Shown here piece by piece: positions 30,776-38,542 of a stretch of 64,000 bases of DNA. Location: positions 62,001-126,000 of the forward strand of contig NZ_JAUSBA010000045.1 in NCBI RefSeq assembly GCF_030652235.1, read 5' to 3'. A program made the position numbers and the translations under genes. The first letter of the stretch is position 1. Each line of letters opens with the position of its first letter. The notes beneath the pieces were generated by a model. It worked only from the letters and a program-made list of their open reading frames with translations, did not search any database and was not told the origin of the DNA. The DNA is from Cypionkella sp. (GTDB lineage Bacteria; Pseudomonadota; Alphaproteobacteria; Rhodobacterales; Rhodobacteraceae).

Positions 30776-31851
30776 TGCGAAGCCCTCCGCAGCCATTGAT
30801 CCAAAGCAACGGCGATGATCACCAGGCACCCTGCCGCGAACATCTGCCAGTAGTCATCGACGCCCGCCAGCGACAGGCCCGTGTTGAACACGCCGACGAT
30901 AAACGCCCCCAGCACCGATCCGATGATCGACCCGCGCCCGCCGAACAGCGAGGTGCCGCCAATCACCACGGCGGTGATCGAGCCTAGGTTCACCGTGTCA
31001 AACGCAATCGGTGATACCGAGCCCACCCGGCCAATCGCGATCCATGCCGCAAAGCCACAGATCAGACCTGCCACGGCATAGACCGAAATCAGCGTGTTGC
31101 TGACCTTGATGCCGGACAGCATCGCCGCATCCGGGTCGTCACCAATCGCATGCACATGCCGGCCCCAAGAGGTCTGGTTCAGCACATACCACAGCACAGC
31201 TGCCAGCAGGATCAAGGTGATACCGCCGAAGGAAATCGACGCACCGCCCATGTTAAAGCCCTTGCCGAACCACAGCAAAGCCGGGGCTTTGGCATCTATA
31301 TCGACGTTACGGATCGATTCCGACTGCGAATACCACAACTTCAGCGCGTTGAAGATCGACAGCGTGCCCAAGGTAACAATGAACGGCGGCAGTTTGACCT
31401 TGGCAACCAGTACCCCGTTGATGAACCCCATCAGCCCGCCAAAGAACAACCCGATCAAGATCGCCAGCCCCACCGGCAAGCCGGTGACCACTGCCAGATT
31501 GCCCATGATCAAGGAGCTGACCACAAGGATCGCGCCAACCGACAGATCAATCCCCGCCGTCAGGATCACCAGTGTCTGTGCCAATGCGACAAAACCCGTG
31601 ACGGTGACTTGTTTCAGCACCGTCGACAAAGCCCCAATACCCAAAAAGCGCGGCGCGATGATGCTGAAACAGATCACCGAGATCAGCAGCACAAGCGCCG
31701 GGATCATCGTGGGGTAGTTGCGCAGATAGCCGCGCAACACGGGTATGAAAGACTTATCGTCCCGCTCAAAGGCCGCGACAGCCGTATCGGCTTTGGTCAG
31801 CGTCGCCTCAAAGTCGGAAATGGTTTTGGTTGGTGCTGGTTCTGTGCTCAT
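30772..31851 (-). CDS. frcC: Fructose-type ABC transporter permease
   Basis: 359 aa, BPD_transp_2 family with about nine to ten spans; recognisable are IDLSVGAILVVSSLI, GFINGVLVAKVKLPPFIVTLGT and FDTVNLGSITAVVIGGTSLFGGRGS. A long charged N-terminus (about 45 residues) precedes the first span. It pairs with FrcA. An intrinsic terminator-like hairpin lies upstream, between frcB and frcC. Confidence 0.92.
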   Translation of the reverse strand: MSTEPAPTKTISDFEATLTKADTAVAAFERDDKSFIPVLRGYLRNYPTMIPALVLLISVICFSIIAPRFLGIGALSTVLKQVTVTGFVALAQTLVILTAGIDLSVGAILVVSSLIMGNLAVVTGLPVGLAILIGLFFGGLMGFINGVLVAKVKLPPFIVTLGTLSIFNALKLWYSQSESIRNVDIDAKAPALLWFGKGFNMGGASISFGGITLILLAAVLWYVLNQTSWGRHVHAIGDDPDAAMLSGIKVSNTLISVYAVAGLICGFAAWIAIGRVGSVSPIAFDTVNLGSITAVVIGGTSLFGGRGSIIGSVLGAFIVGVFNTGLSLAGVDDYWQMFAAGCLVIIAVALDQWLRRASQ

Positions 31852-31907
31852 CGCTTCGGCTTCCCCTCCGGTGATGATCTCCGAAACCCATAGCGTCAGG
31901 TTTCGCT

Positions 31908-31940
31908 TAAAAAGAAGGGCGACTGTAAAGCCGCCCTTCT
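31908..31940 (-). terminator. Intrinsic terminator between frcB and frcC
   Basis: On the minus strand AGAAGGGCG (31940-31932) pairs with CGCCCTTCT (31921-31913) around a 10-base loop and is followed directly by TTTTAA. It lies 35 bases after the frcB stop. Partial termination here would give more binding protein than membrane components, as is common for ABC importers. Confidence 0.8.
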
Positions 31941-31974
31941 GTTAATCAAGCCACTTGATCAAGCGGCCTTGGGC

Positions 31975-32985
31975 TTAGCCCCAGCAGAGCTCGGTGCCTT
32001 TGGTGCTGTCAATCGACTCGACACCAGCGGCGGGCTTGTCGGTGACAAGATTGACGCCAGTGTTGAAGAAGGTCAGCCCATCGGTTGCCGACGGTTTGGT
32101 GCCGTCTTTGGCGAACGCCGCGATGGCTTCCACGCCCTTGGACGCCATCAGCAGCGGGTATTGCTGCGAGGTGGCACCGATCACGCCGGATTTGACCGAA
32201 GCCACGCCGGGGCAGCCGCCGTCAACCGAAACGATGATCGCTTGGCCTTCTTTGCCTGCGTTTTTCAGCGCCTGGTAAGCGCCTTCAGCTGCCGGTTCGT
32301 TGATGGTGTAGACCACGTTGATATCCGGGTCTTTTGCCAGCAGGGTTTCCATCGCGCGCAGACCGCCCTCGGGGTTTGCATCCGACGATTCATGGCCGAT
32401 GACGCGCGGATCGGTCTCAGACCCCATCACGCTCAGATCCGGCACTTCGATGCCAAAGCCTTTCAGGAAGCCGGTGTCGCGCTGCACATCAACCGAGATG
32501 TTGTCTTTGTTGATGTCGAGCATCGCGATCTTGGCCTTCGAGGTGTCGCCCATCGTGGCGGCAGCCCACTGACCGATCAGCAGGCCAGCCTGGAAGTTGT
32601 CGGTCGCGAAGGTCATGTCCTGTGCTTCGGCATCAGCCAAAGCGGTGTCGAGCGCGATCACCAGAATGCCAGCGGCGCGCGCGTCTTTCAGGGCTGGGCC
32701 AACCGAGTCGTTCGACGGGGTGATCAAGATGCCCTTTGCGCCAGCCGCGACACAGTTTTCAATCGCGGTGATCTGCGGGGCCGCGTCGCCGTCTTTCTCA
32801 CCGGCATAGGCCTGGAAATCCATGCCCGCCGCTTTGGCCGCAGCCTCAGCGCCCTCTTTCATCTTCACGAAGAACGGGTTGGTGTTGTTTTTGGTGATCA
32901 GGCAAGCCAGATCAGCCGCCGAAGCAGAGCCCGCCATCAGCGCAATAGCAGCAGCACCCAGCAGAGCTTTGGTGGTGAATTTCAT
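31975..32985 (-). CDS. frcB: Fructose-type ABC transporter periplasmic binding protein
   Basis: 336 aa. Signal peptide MKFTTKALLGAAAIALMAGSASA (cleavage near residue 23), then a PBP-like domain: ITKNNTNPFFVKMKEGAE, ITPSNDSVGPALKDAR, INEPAAEGAYQALK and VDGGCPGVASVKSG. GGGAGGACGACC precedes ATG 32985. It would bind fructose or a related sugar (mannose, ribose in Sinorhizobium FrcB); ligand is inferred from family. First gene of the minus-strand operon, facing the ROK-controlled intergenic region. Confidence 0.93.
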   Translation of the reverse strand: MKFTTKALLGAAAIALMAGSASAADLACLITKNNTNPFFVKMKEGAEAAAKAAGMDFQAYAGEKDGDAAPQITAIENCVAAGAKGILITPSNDSVGPALKDARAAGILVIALDTALADAEAQDMTFATDNFQAGLLIGQWAAATMGDTSKAKIAMLDINKDNISVDVQRDTGFLKGFGIEVPDLSVMGSETDPRVIGHESSDANPEGGLRAMETLLAKDPDINVVYTINEPAAEGAYQALKNAGKEGQAIIVSVDGGCPGVASVKSGVIGATSQQYPLLMASKGVEAIAAFAKDGTKPSATDGLTFFNTGVNLVTDKPAAGVESIDSTKGTELCWG

Positions 32986-33089
32986 TGGTCGTCCTCCCAA
33001 GGATTTCGGGGTTTATTCCCCTGTCGAAAGTCTTTCGCCACAGCTCTCCTGCCCGGCGATGCCGATACATCGCCTGATTCCCTCCCTTG

Positions 33090-33127
33090 CGTCAAGATAA
33101 ATAAATCAGAGTGATTTATTATTGACA
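33090..33127. promoter_or_regulatory. Probable ROK-repressor operator between divergent frc promoters
   Basis: A perfect 9-3-9 inverted repeat, AATAAATCA GAG TGATTTATT, spans 33100-33120. On its right TTGACA (33122-33127) can serve as the -35 of the plus-strand genes; on its left TTGACG (minus strand, 33095-33090) can serve the frcB promoter. The -10 boxes are not clear. An AT-rich palindrome in the gap beside a ROK gene fits its operator. Confidence 0.65.
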
Positions 33128-33216
33128 GCACCGCCGTCAAGCCGCAGTCTGCCGTCCAATGCGGGCGAAAACAGCCTGTGGAATCGTCGATTTTCCTCGG
33201 GGGGAGGCTGTTATTC

Positions 33217-33642
33217 ATGCTGATCGGAATCTCGCCTTTGCTGGGGCCAGACCTGCTGCACGCGCTGCGGGCGATGGGGCATGGCGATGAGATCGCCTTG
33301 GTCGATGGCAATTATCCCGCCGCCGAACACGCCCGCCGCCTGATCCGCGCCGATGGTATCCTGCTGATGCCGATGCTGCGCGCTATCCTGAAAATCCTGC
33401 CCGTGGAAGCCGCCTTTCGCGCCAGCCTGCACAACGATCCTGCCCAGCGCGGGGTCATCCATCACGGCGTGGATGATTTGTGCCATACCTGCGGCCAGCA
33501 TTTCGCCCTGACCCCACTTGGCGGAGATCAGCTTTACCCGCGCATCAAAGCGGCCTATGCCGTTGTTGCGACGTCAGAATCCGAACTTTTCGCCAATGTC
33601 ATCTTGCGCAAGGCAGCCCTGCCTGCCTTTGCCACACAATAG
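33217..33642 (+). CDS. RbsD/FucU-family sugar mutarotase
   Basis: 141 aa. RbsD/FucU proteins interconvert anomers of ribose, fucose or related sugars. Conserved parts are SPLLGPDLLHALRAMGHGDEIALVDGNYP (cut here into MGHGDEI and VDGNYP blocks) with the catalytic histidine and aspartate, and ATSESELFANVILRKA at the end. ATG 33217 is preceded by GGGAGG; an upstream in-frame GTG at 33178 is less likely. It lies 8 bases before the ROK regulator, so the two form an operon divergent from frcBCAK. Confidence 0.9.
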   Translation: MLIGISPLLGPDLLHALRAMGHGDEIALVDGNYPAAEHARRLIRADGILLMPMLRAILKILPVEAAFRASLHNDPAQRGVIHHGVDDLCHTCGQHFALTPLGGDQLYPRIKAAYAVVATSESELFANVILRKAALPAFATQ

Positions 33643-33650
33643 GTCGCCAT

Positions 33651-34874
33651 ATGCCCTTGGGCGCTGAACTCCTTCCAGAGCGACCAAGCGACGACCTCGG
33701 GTTGCGCGGCTCGAACCAATCGGGGATGCGCGACCACAATGAACGGTTGGTGCTGTCATTGGTGCGCCAACAGGGTGGGCTTGCGAAATCTGACATTGCC
33801 CGCAAGACCGGGCTTTCGGCGCAGACGGTATCCGTGATCATGCGTGCGCTGGAACAAGACGGGCTGTTGTTGCGTGGCGAACCCCAGCGCGGTCGCATTG
33901 GCCAGCCGTCGGTGCCGATGTATCTGAACCCCGAAGGCGCGTTCTTTCTGGGGCTGAAAATCGGGCGCCGCTCGGCGGATCTGACGCTGGTGGATTTCAT
34001 GGGCCGGGTGCGGGCGACCAAGCGGCAAGTTTACCGCTACCCATCGCCCAGCGCCGTTGTGGCCTTTGTTGCGGCGAGCATGCACGAGGTTATAGCCATG
34101 CTTACCCCAGCCGAGCGCCCGCGCATCAGCGGCATGGGTGTGGCGATGCCGTTTCAGCTGTGGTCATGGGTGCAACTGATCGGCGCGCCGAAGGCGGATA
34201 TGGAGGCATGGCGGCACGCCGATATTCAGGCCGAACTTGCCGCCGTGACCGGATTGCCGGTCTATGTGCAAAACGATGCAACCTCGGCCTGCGGGGCGGA
34301 ACTGGTGTTCGGCACCGGCGAGAAGCCAAAGGATTTCCTGTATTTCTACTTCGGTTATTTCGTTGGCGGCGGGCTGGTGCTGAATGGCCAGTTGTTTCTG
34401 GGCCGCTCGGGCAATGCCGCAGGCGTCGGCCCGATGCCGGTGCCGGGACGCGACGGCAAGATGGACCGTTTGATTTCAGCGGCCTCAATGTCCACCCTTG
34501 CGGCAGCAATGGAGGCGGCGGGCGAATCCTCTGACCATTTGTTTGAACAGCATGCGCATTGGACTGTCTCGCCACAGATCCTGTCCGATTGGATGGATCA
34601 GGCCGCCTATGGTCTGGCTTGGGCCGCGCTGAGCGCCGCCTCGCTGTTGGAGATTGAGGCGGTGATGATCGACGGCTGGATGCCCAACGAGATTCGCGCC
34701 GAAATCACCCGCCGCACCCATGCGGCTTTGCACGCGCTGGACCTTGACGGCATCGATCCGCCCGTGATCCGCGAAGGCAGTCTTGGCGCGCAGGCCCGTG
34801 CCTTGGGGGCCGCCGCGATCCCGCTGTCGCAGCGCTATTTGATCGACCAGAACGCGGCGGGGCGTGAGGGTTAA
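33651..34874 (+). CDS. frcR: ROK-family transcriptional regulator, probable frc repressor
   Basis: 407 aa. An N-terminal MarR/NagC-like winged helix (LAKSDIARKTGLSAQTVSVIM, about residues 43-63) precedes a ROK actin-like domain (VYVQNDATSACGAELVFG, YFVGGGLVLNGQLFLG). The usual zinc-binding cysteine cluster of ROK kinases is not evident. ATG 33651 has AGG at 33641; the frame extends back to 33480 through the mutarotase gene and is not credible. Position next to frcBCAK matches FrcR of rhizobia, a repressor released by sugar. Confidence 0.9.
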   Translation: MPLGAELLPERPSDDLGLRGSNQSGMRDHNERLVLSLVRQQGGLAKSDIARKTGLSAQTVSVIMRALEQDGLLLRGEPQRGRIGQPSVPMYLNPEGAFFLGLKIGRRSADLTLVDFMGRVRATKRQVYRYPSPSAVVAFVAASMHEVIAMLTPAERPRISGMGVAMPFQLWSWVQLIGAPKADMEAWRHADIQAELAAVTGLPVYVQNDATSACGAELVFGTGEKPKDFLYFYFGYFVGGGLVLNGQLFLGRSGNAAGVGPMPVPGRDGKMDRLISAASMSTLAAAMEAAGESSDHLFEQHAHWTVSPQILSDWMDQAAYGLAWAALSAASLLEIEAVMIDGWMPNEIRAEITRRTHAALHALDLDGIDPPVIREGSLGAQARALGAAAIPLSQRYLIDQNAAGREG

Positions 34875-35046
34875 GCCGCCCTTGCGTGATTTGAAGATTG
34901 GCTCAAATGGCCCGGCTCTGCGGAAGGATTGCCAACACAGGCAGCCGAAAGTCATTTTGTTTGATCTGATCCGCACTTGTCCAAGCCGTGAAAATCCTTC
35001 CCCGCGGGGAATCACTTGTGTTTTCAGCGTGATATCACTGCATTTT

Positions 35047-35062
35047 CCACAACATGTTGTGG
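35047..35062. promoter_or_regulatory. Perfect 16-bp palindrome, possible operator
   Basis: CCACAACATGTTGTGG, fully symmetric, 316 bases upstream of mnhA. With GTGATATCAC 8 bases to its left it looks like a regulator-binding region, but I cannot assign a factor. Confidence 0.35.
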
Positions 35063-35241
35063 TGCGGCGTCATGACCTGCGGTTTGCCCTGCACGGGTCA
35101 GACCGGAGCGGCGTAAAATTCCGGGTCTGACGGACCTAAGACAGGGTTCGCCCCGCCCATCGCCCGCTTTGTCCCAGTTTGACCTTGATCCACCTGCGAA
35201 AGTCCTTATCTTTGAAGCAGATAGGCTTGGCCGCCTAGAAT

Positions 35242-35267
35242 GGTCATGCCAACGACACAAATATCCC
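35242..35267 (-). repeat. Dispersed intergenic motif, copy 5 (partial)
   Basis: Minus-strand GGGATATTTG followed by ten unlike bases and ATGACC. The first ten bases and the ATGAC end match the copy at 52231. Confidence 0.35.
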
Positions 35268-35378
35268 ATGGGGAAGGCTGGATTTGCGCTTCGCAGATCA
35301 GGCCGTGCGGGTGTAAAACCCCAATCTTCGTAGTCCAGCAAACTGCGGTTTGCCATCCAACGCCGGAAGGGCAAACTT

Positions 35379-38150
35379 ATGTCGCTTGCCTTGATCGCAG
35401 CCTTGCCCTTTCTTGGGGCTCTCACGCCCGCCCTTACGCAACGATTTGGCCGCAGCATTGCGACGGTGACGATCGCCGTGTTCACCGCCACGGCGCTGGC
35501 GCTGATCTTGCAGCATTTACCTGCGATCATGGCGGGGCAGGCCGTCACCACCCAGATCGCTTGGCTGCCCAGCCTTGGCCTGAACGCCAATTTCCGGCTG
35601 GACGGGTTGTCGCTGTTGTTTTCGTTGCTGATCCTTGGCATCGGGTTGTTGATCCAAGCCTATGCCTGCTTTTACCTTGATGCATCCGAGCCCTACGCCC
35701 GCTTCCTGACCTATCTGATGCTGTTCCAAGGCGCGATGCTGGGCATCGTGCTGTCCGACAACATCCTGCTTTTGCTGGTGTTCTGGGAGCTGACCTCGCT
35801 TTCGTCGTTCCTGTTGATCGGATTCTGGAGCCACCTGCCGCAAGCCCGCCAAGGTGCCCGGATGGCGCTTGCCACCACTGGTGCGGGCGGTCTTGCGATG
35901 ATCGCAGGGCTGATGATCCTTGGCCATATCGTCGGCAGCTATGACCTTTCAGCGATCCTAAGCCAGAAAGCCGCGATTCAAGCCAGCCCGCTGTATCTGC
36001 CCGCCCTGATCTTGATCCTGCTCGGCGCCTTCACCAAATCCGCGCAATTTCCGTTCCATTTCTGGCTGCCACACGCGATGGCCGCCCCCACCCCGGTTTC
36101 GGCCTATCTGCATTCGGCCACGATGGTGAAAGCCGGGTTGTTCCTGATGGCCCGGCTGTGGCCTGTGCTGTCCGGCACCCCGGAATGGTTCTGGATCGTC
36201 ACCGGCGCGGGGCTGATCACCATGGCCTTCGCCGCCAAGGTTGCGCTGTTCAAGGACGACTTAAAGGCCATCCTGGCCTATTCGACCGTCAGCCACCTGG
36301 GCTTGATCACCTTCCTGCTGGGCCTTGGCACCAAAACCGCCGCCACCGCCGCGATCTTCCACATCATCTGCCACGCTACATTCAAAGCCGCTTTGTTCAT
36401 GCTGGCGGGCATCGTCGACCACGCCACCCATATCCGCGACATCCGCGCTTTGGGTGGGTTGCGCCGTGCCATGCCGATCAGCTTTGGCCTTGCGACCATC
36501 GCGACGCTGGCAATGGCTGGAATTCCGCCGCTGAACGGCTTTTTGTCGAAAGAGATGATGCTGGAAGAGGCCGCGCATACTGCCCCGTGGATCATCCCGG
36601 CACTGGCCACAATCGCCGCCCTTTTGTCGGTTGCCTATGCGCTGCGCTTCCTGACTTACACTTTCCTCGGCCCCACCCCCGCCTATGCCCACGCCCCCCA
36701 CGACCCCACCCCCGGCCTGTGGCTGCCCCCCGCAATCCTCGTTGTGCTTGTGGTGGCCACGGGCCTTGCCCCAATGCCGCTTACTGCTTGGCTGGTCGAT
36801 GTGGCCACCGCTGCCACCACAGGCGCGCCGATCCACGCCAACATCGCGCTTTGGCACGGGCTGGACCCCCCCGCGCTGTGGATGTCGCTTGCGGTGATCG
36901 GCGGAGCCATCGTCACCCTCGGCCTCTACCCCGCGCTGCGCCGGATCTGGGATGCGACGCCAAAACCGCAGGCCAAAGCGATCTTCGATGCAAGCCTTAC
37001 CGGGCTGACACAAACCGCCGCCACCTTGATCGAAAAGCTGCACAACGGCAGCCTGTCGCGCGCCTTCAGCCTTGCGCTGCTGACCATCCTGACGCTTGGC
37101 TTTTACGCCTACCACTCTGCTGAAAGCCTGCCCGGCACCCGCGCCCTTACCCCAATCGCGCTTGCCCCTGCCGTGGGGGTTGCGTTGCTGATCACCGCCG
37201 CCATTGCCGCCACCACCCTGCACCGCAAACGCCTGCTGGCGCTGCTGCTGGTGGGCATCGTGGGCCTGATCCTGTCGGCGGGTTTCGCGTATCTCTCGGC
37301 CCCCGACCTTGCGTTGACCCAGATCGCGGTTGAGGTCGTCACCATCGCCCTGATGTTGCTGGCGCTGAATTTCTTGCCCAAAACCACCCCGCGCAAGACC
37401 GCGGCCTTGCGCAAAGCCCGCGACGCCGCCCTCGCCGTCACCACAGGGGTGGCCACCGCCGCCCTCGCCTATGCGCTGATGATGCGCGAAGCGATCTTCC
37501 CGCCGATCTCTGCCTTCCACCTTGCGCAATCGGTGCCGGGCGCGGGCGGGCATAACGCCGTCAACACCATCATCGTCGATTTCCGGGGGTATGACACTTA
37601 TGGCGAGATCATTGTCCTCGGCATCGCCGCCCTGTTGATCTTCGCTTTGACCGAAAACCTGCTTGGCACGAAATGGGCCACCCGCCCGCACCAAACCGCA
37701 GGTGATGCCGGCGATCCGCACCCGATCCTGCTGCAAACCGCCACAAGGCTGATCCTGCCGATGGCGATGCTGGTCGGCTGCTATCTGTTCCTGCGGGGCC
37801 ACAACCAACCTGGCGGCGGCTTTGTCGCAGGGCTGGTCTTCGCCATCGGATTTGTTCTGCAATATATCGCCTCTGGCCAAGACTGGACCGCCGCCCGCCG
37901 CCGCATCCCGTATCACGCGATGATCGGCGCGGGCGTGTTGGTGGCCAGCGCCACCGGAGTTGGGTCGTTCCTGGCCGGACGCCCGTTCCTGACCTCGAAC
38001 TACACCCACATCCAGTTGCCACCGTTGCAGGATTTCGAACTTGCCACCGCAGCCCTGTTCGACCTTGGCGTGTTCCTTTGCGTGTTGGGCGCGGTGATGC
38101 TGGCTTTGGATGCCCTCGCCCGGCTTGCAAAACCGCAGGAGGGCCGCTGA
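35379..38150 (+). CDS. mnhA: Mnh/Mrp Na+(K+)/H+ antiporter subunit A, fused with subunit B domain
   Basis: 923 aa. The first ~500 residues are the NuoL-like proton-pumping module (FWELTSLSSFLLIGFW, FPFHFWLPHAMAAPTPVSAYLHSATMVKAG with the conserved lysine). The middle carries the MbhE/MbhD-like part (PDLALTQIAVEVVTIALMLLAL), and the last ~150 residues are an MnhB domain (LFLRGHNQPGGGFVAGL). No separate mnhB exists, so the fusion supplies it. Start 35379 follows GGAAGGG. The complex exports Na+ or K+ in exchange for protons. Confidence 0.95.
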   Translation: MSLALIAALPFLGALTPALTQRFGRSIATVTIAVFTATALALILQHLPAIMAGQAVTTQIAWLPSLGLNANFRLDGLSLLFSLLILGIGLLIQAYACFYLDASEPYARFLTYLMLFQGAMLGIVLSDNILLLLVFWELTSLSSFLLIGFWSHLPQARQGARMALATTGAGGLAMIAGLMILGHIVGSYDLSAILSQKAAIQASPLYLPALILILLGAFTKSAQFPFHFWLPHAMAAPTPVSAYLHSATMVKAGLFLMARLWPVLSGTPEWFWIVTGAGLITMAFAAKVALFKDDLKAILAYSTVSHLGLITFLLGLGTKTAATAAIFHIICHATFKAALFMLAGIVDHATHIRDIRALGGLRRAMPISFGLATIATLAMAGIPPLNGFLSKEMMLEEAAHTAPWIIPALATIAALLSVAYALRFLTYTFLGPTPAYAHAPHDPTPGLWLPPAILVVLVVATGLAPMPLTAWLVDVATAATTGAPIHANIALWHGLDPPALWMSLAVIGGAIVTLGLYPALRRIWDATPKPQAKAIFDASLTGLTQTAATLIEKLHNGSLSRAFSLALLTILTLGFYAYHSAESLPGTRALTPIALAPAVGVALLITAAIAATTLHRKRLLALLLVGIVGLILSAGFAYLSAPDLALTQIAVEVVTIALMLLALNFLPKTTPRKTAALRKARDAALAVTTGVATAALAYALMMREAIFPPISAFHLAQSVPGAGGHNAVNTIIVDFRGYDTYGEIIVLGIAALLIFALTENLLGTKWATRPHQTAGDAGDPHPILLQTATRLILPMAMLVGCYLFLRGHNQPGGGFVAGLVFAIGFVLQYIASGQDWTAARRRIPYHAMIGAGVLVASATGVGSFLAGRPFLTSNYTHIQLPPLQDFELATAALFDLGVFLCVLGAVMLALDALARLAKPQEGR

Positions 38151-38542
38151 TGGAGATCCTGATTGCCAGCGCCATCGGCACCCTGACCACCTGCGGCATC
38201 TACCTGATGCTGCGCGCCCGCACCTTTCCGGTGATCTTGGGCCTGTCGCTGCTGTCCTATGCGGTCAATCTGTTCTTGTTCATCTCGGGCCGGATCAAAC
38301 TGAATGCCCCACCGATCATCGGCAGTGGTGCTTATACCGATCCGCTGCCGCAAGCCTTGGTGCTGACCGCCATCGTGATTTCCTTCGGGATGACGGCGGT
38401 GCTGGTGATCATGGCACTGGGGGCTTACCTGACCGCAGGCCACGACCGGATCGACCTTTATGCTGACAAGGAGAAGGCCATCAAAGCCAGTGCGCGGATC
38501 AGGGGACATGAAAGCGACTCGCGGGCAGAGGATCAGCCATGA
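38150..38542 (+). CDS. mnhC: Mnh/Mrp antiporter subunit C
   Basis: 130 aa, NuoK-like, three spans. Conserved parts are GIYLMLRARTFPVILGLSLLSYAVN and DPLPQALVLTAIVISFGMTA with the family PQALVLTAIVI motif. The ATG overlaps the mnhA stop by one base (TGATG) and CAGGAGGG lies just upstream. The hydrophilic tail is somewhat longer than the membrane core requires. Confidence 0.94.
   Translation: MEILIASAIGTLTTCGIYLMLRARTFPVILGLSLLSYAVNLFLFISGRIKLNAPPIIGSGAYTDPLPQALVLTAIVISFGMTAVLVIMALGAYLTAGHDRIDLYADKEKAIKASARIRGHESDSRAEDQP

Larger units (their letters stand above)
34875..35378. other. Intergenic region upstream of the Mnh antiporter operon, rich in palindromes
   Basis: 504 bases. It holds TTCCCCGCGGGGAA (34998-35011), GTGATATCAC (35029-35038) and CCACAACATGTTGTGG (35047-35062), all perfect palindromes within 65 bases. 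A longer hairpin of arms 35097-35107 and 35120-35131 (GTCAGACC-GGA / TCCGGGTCTGAC, one bulge) follows. On the minus strand a 32-codon open stretch (35139-35234) reads like a basic protein tail (DKDFRRWIKVKLGQSGRW) but has no start, so it may be a gene remnant. A weak copy of the dispersed motif lies at 35242-35267. Confidence 0.55.

Noticed and set aside
33480-33650. N-terminal extension of the ROK regulator overlapping the mutarotase
   Set aside because: Cys/Arg-rich shadow of the mutarotase gene in another frame.
36261-38009. 582-codon frame antisense to mnhA
   Set aside because: Low-complexity Gly/Gln/Arg-rich translation, typical of a shadow of a hydrophobic gene.
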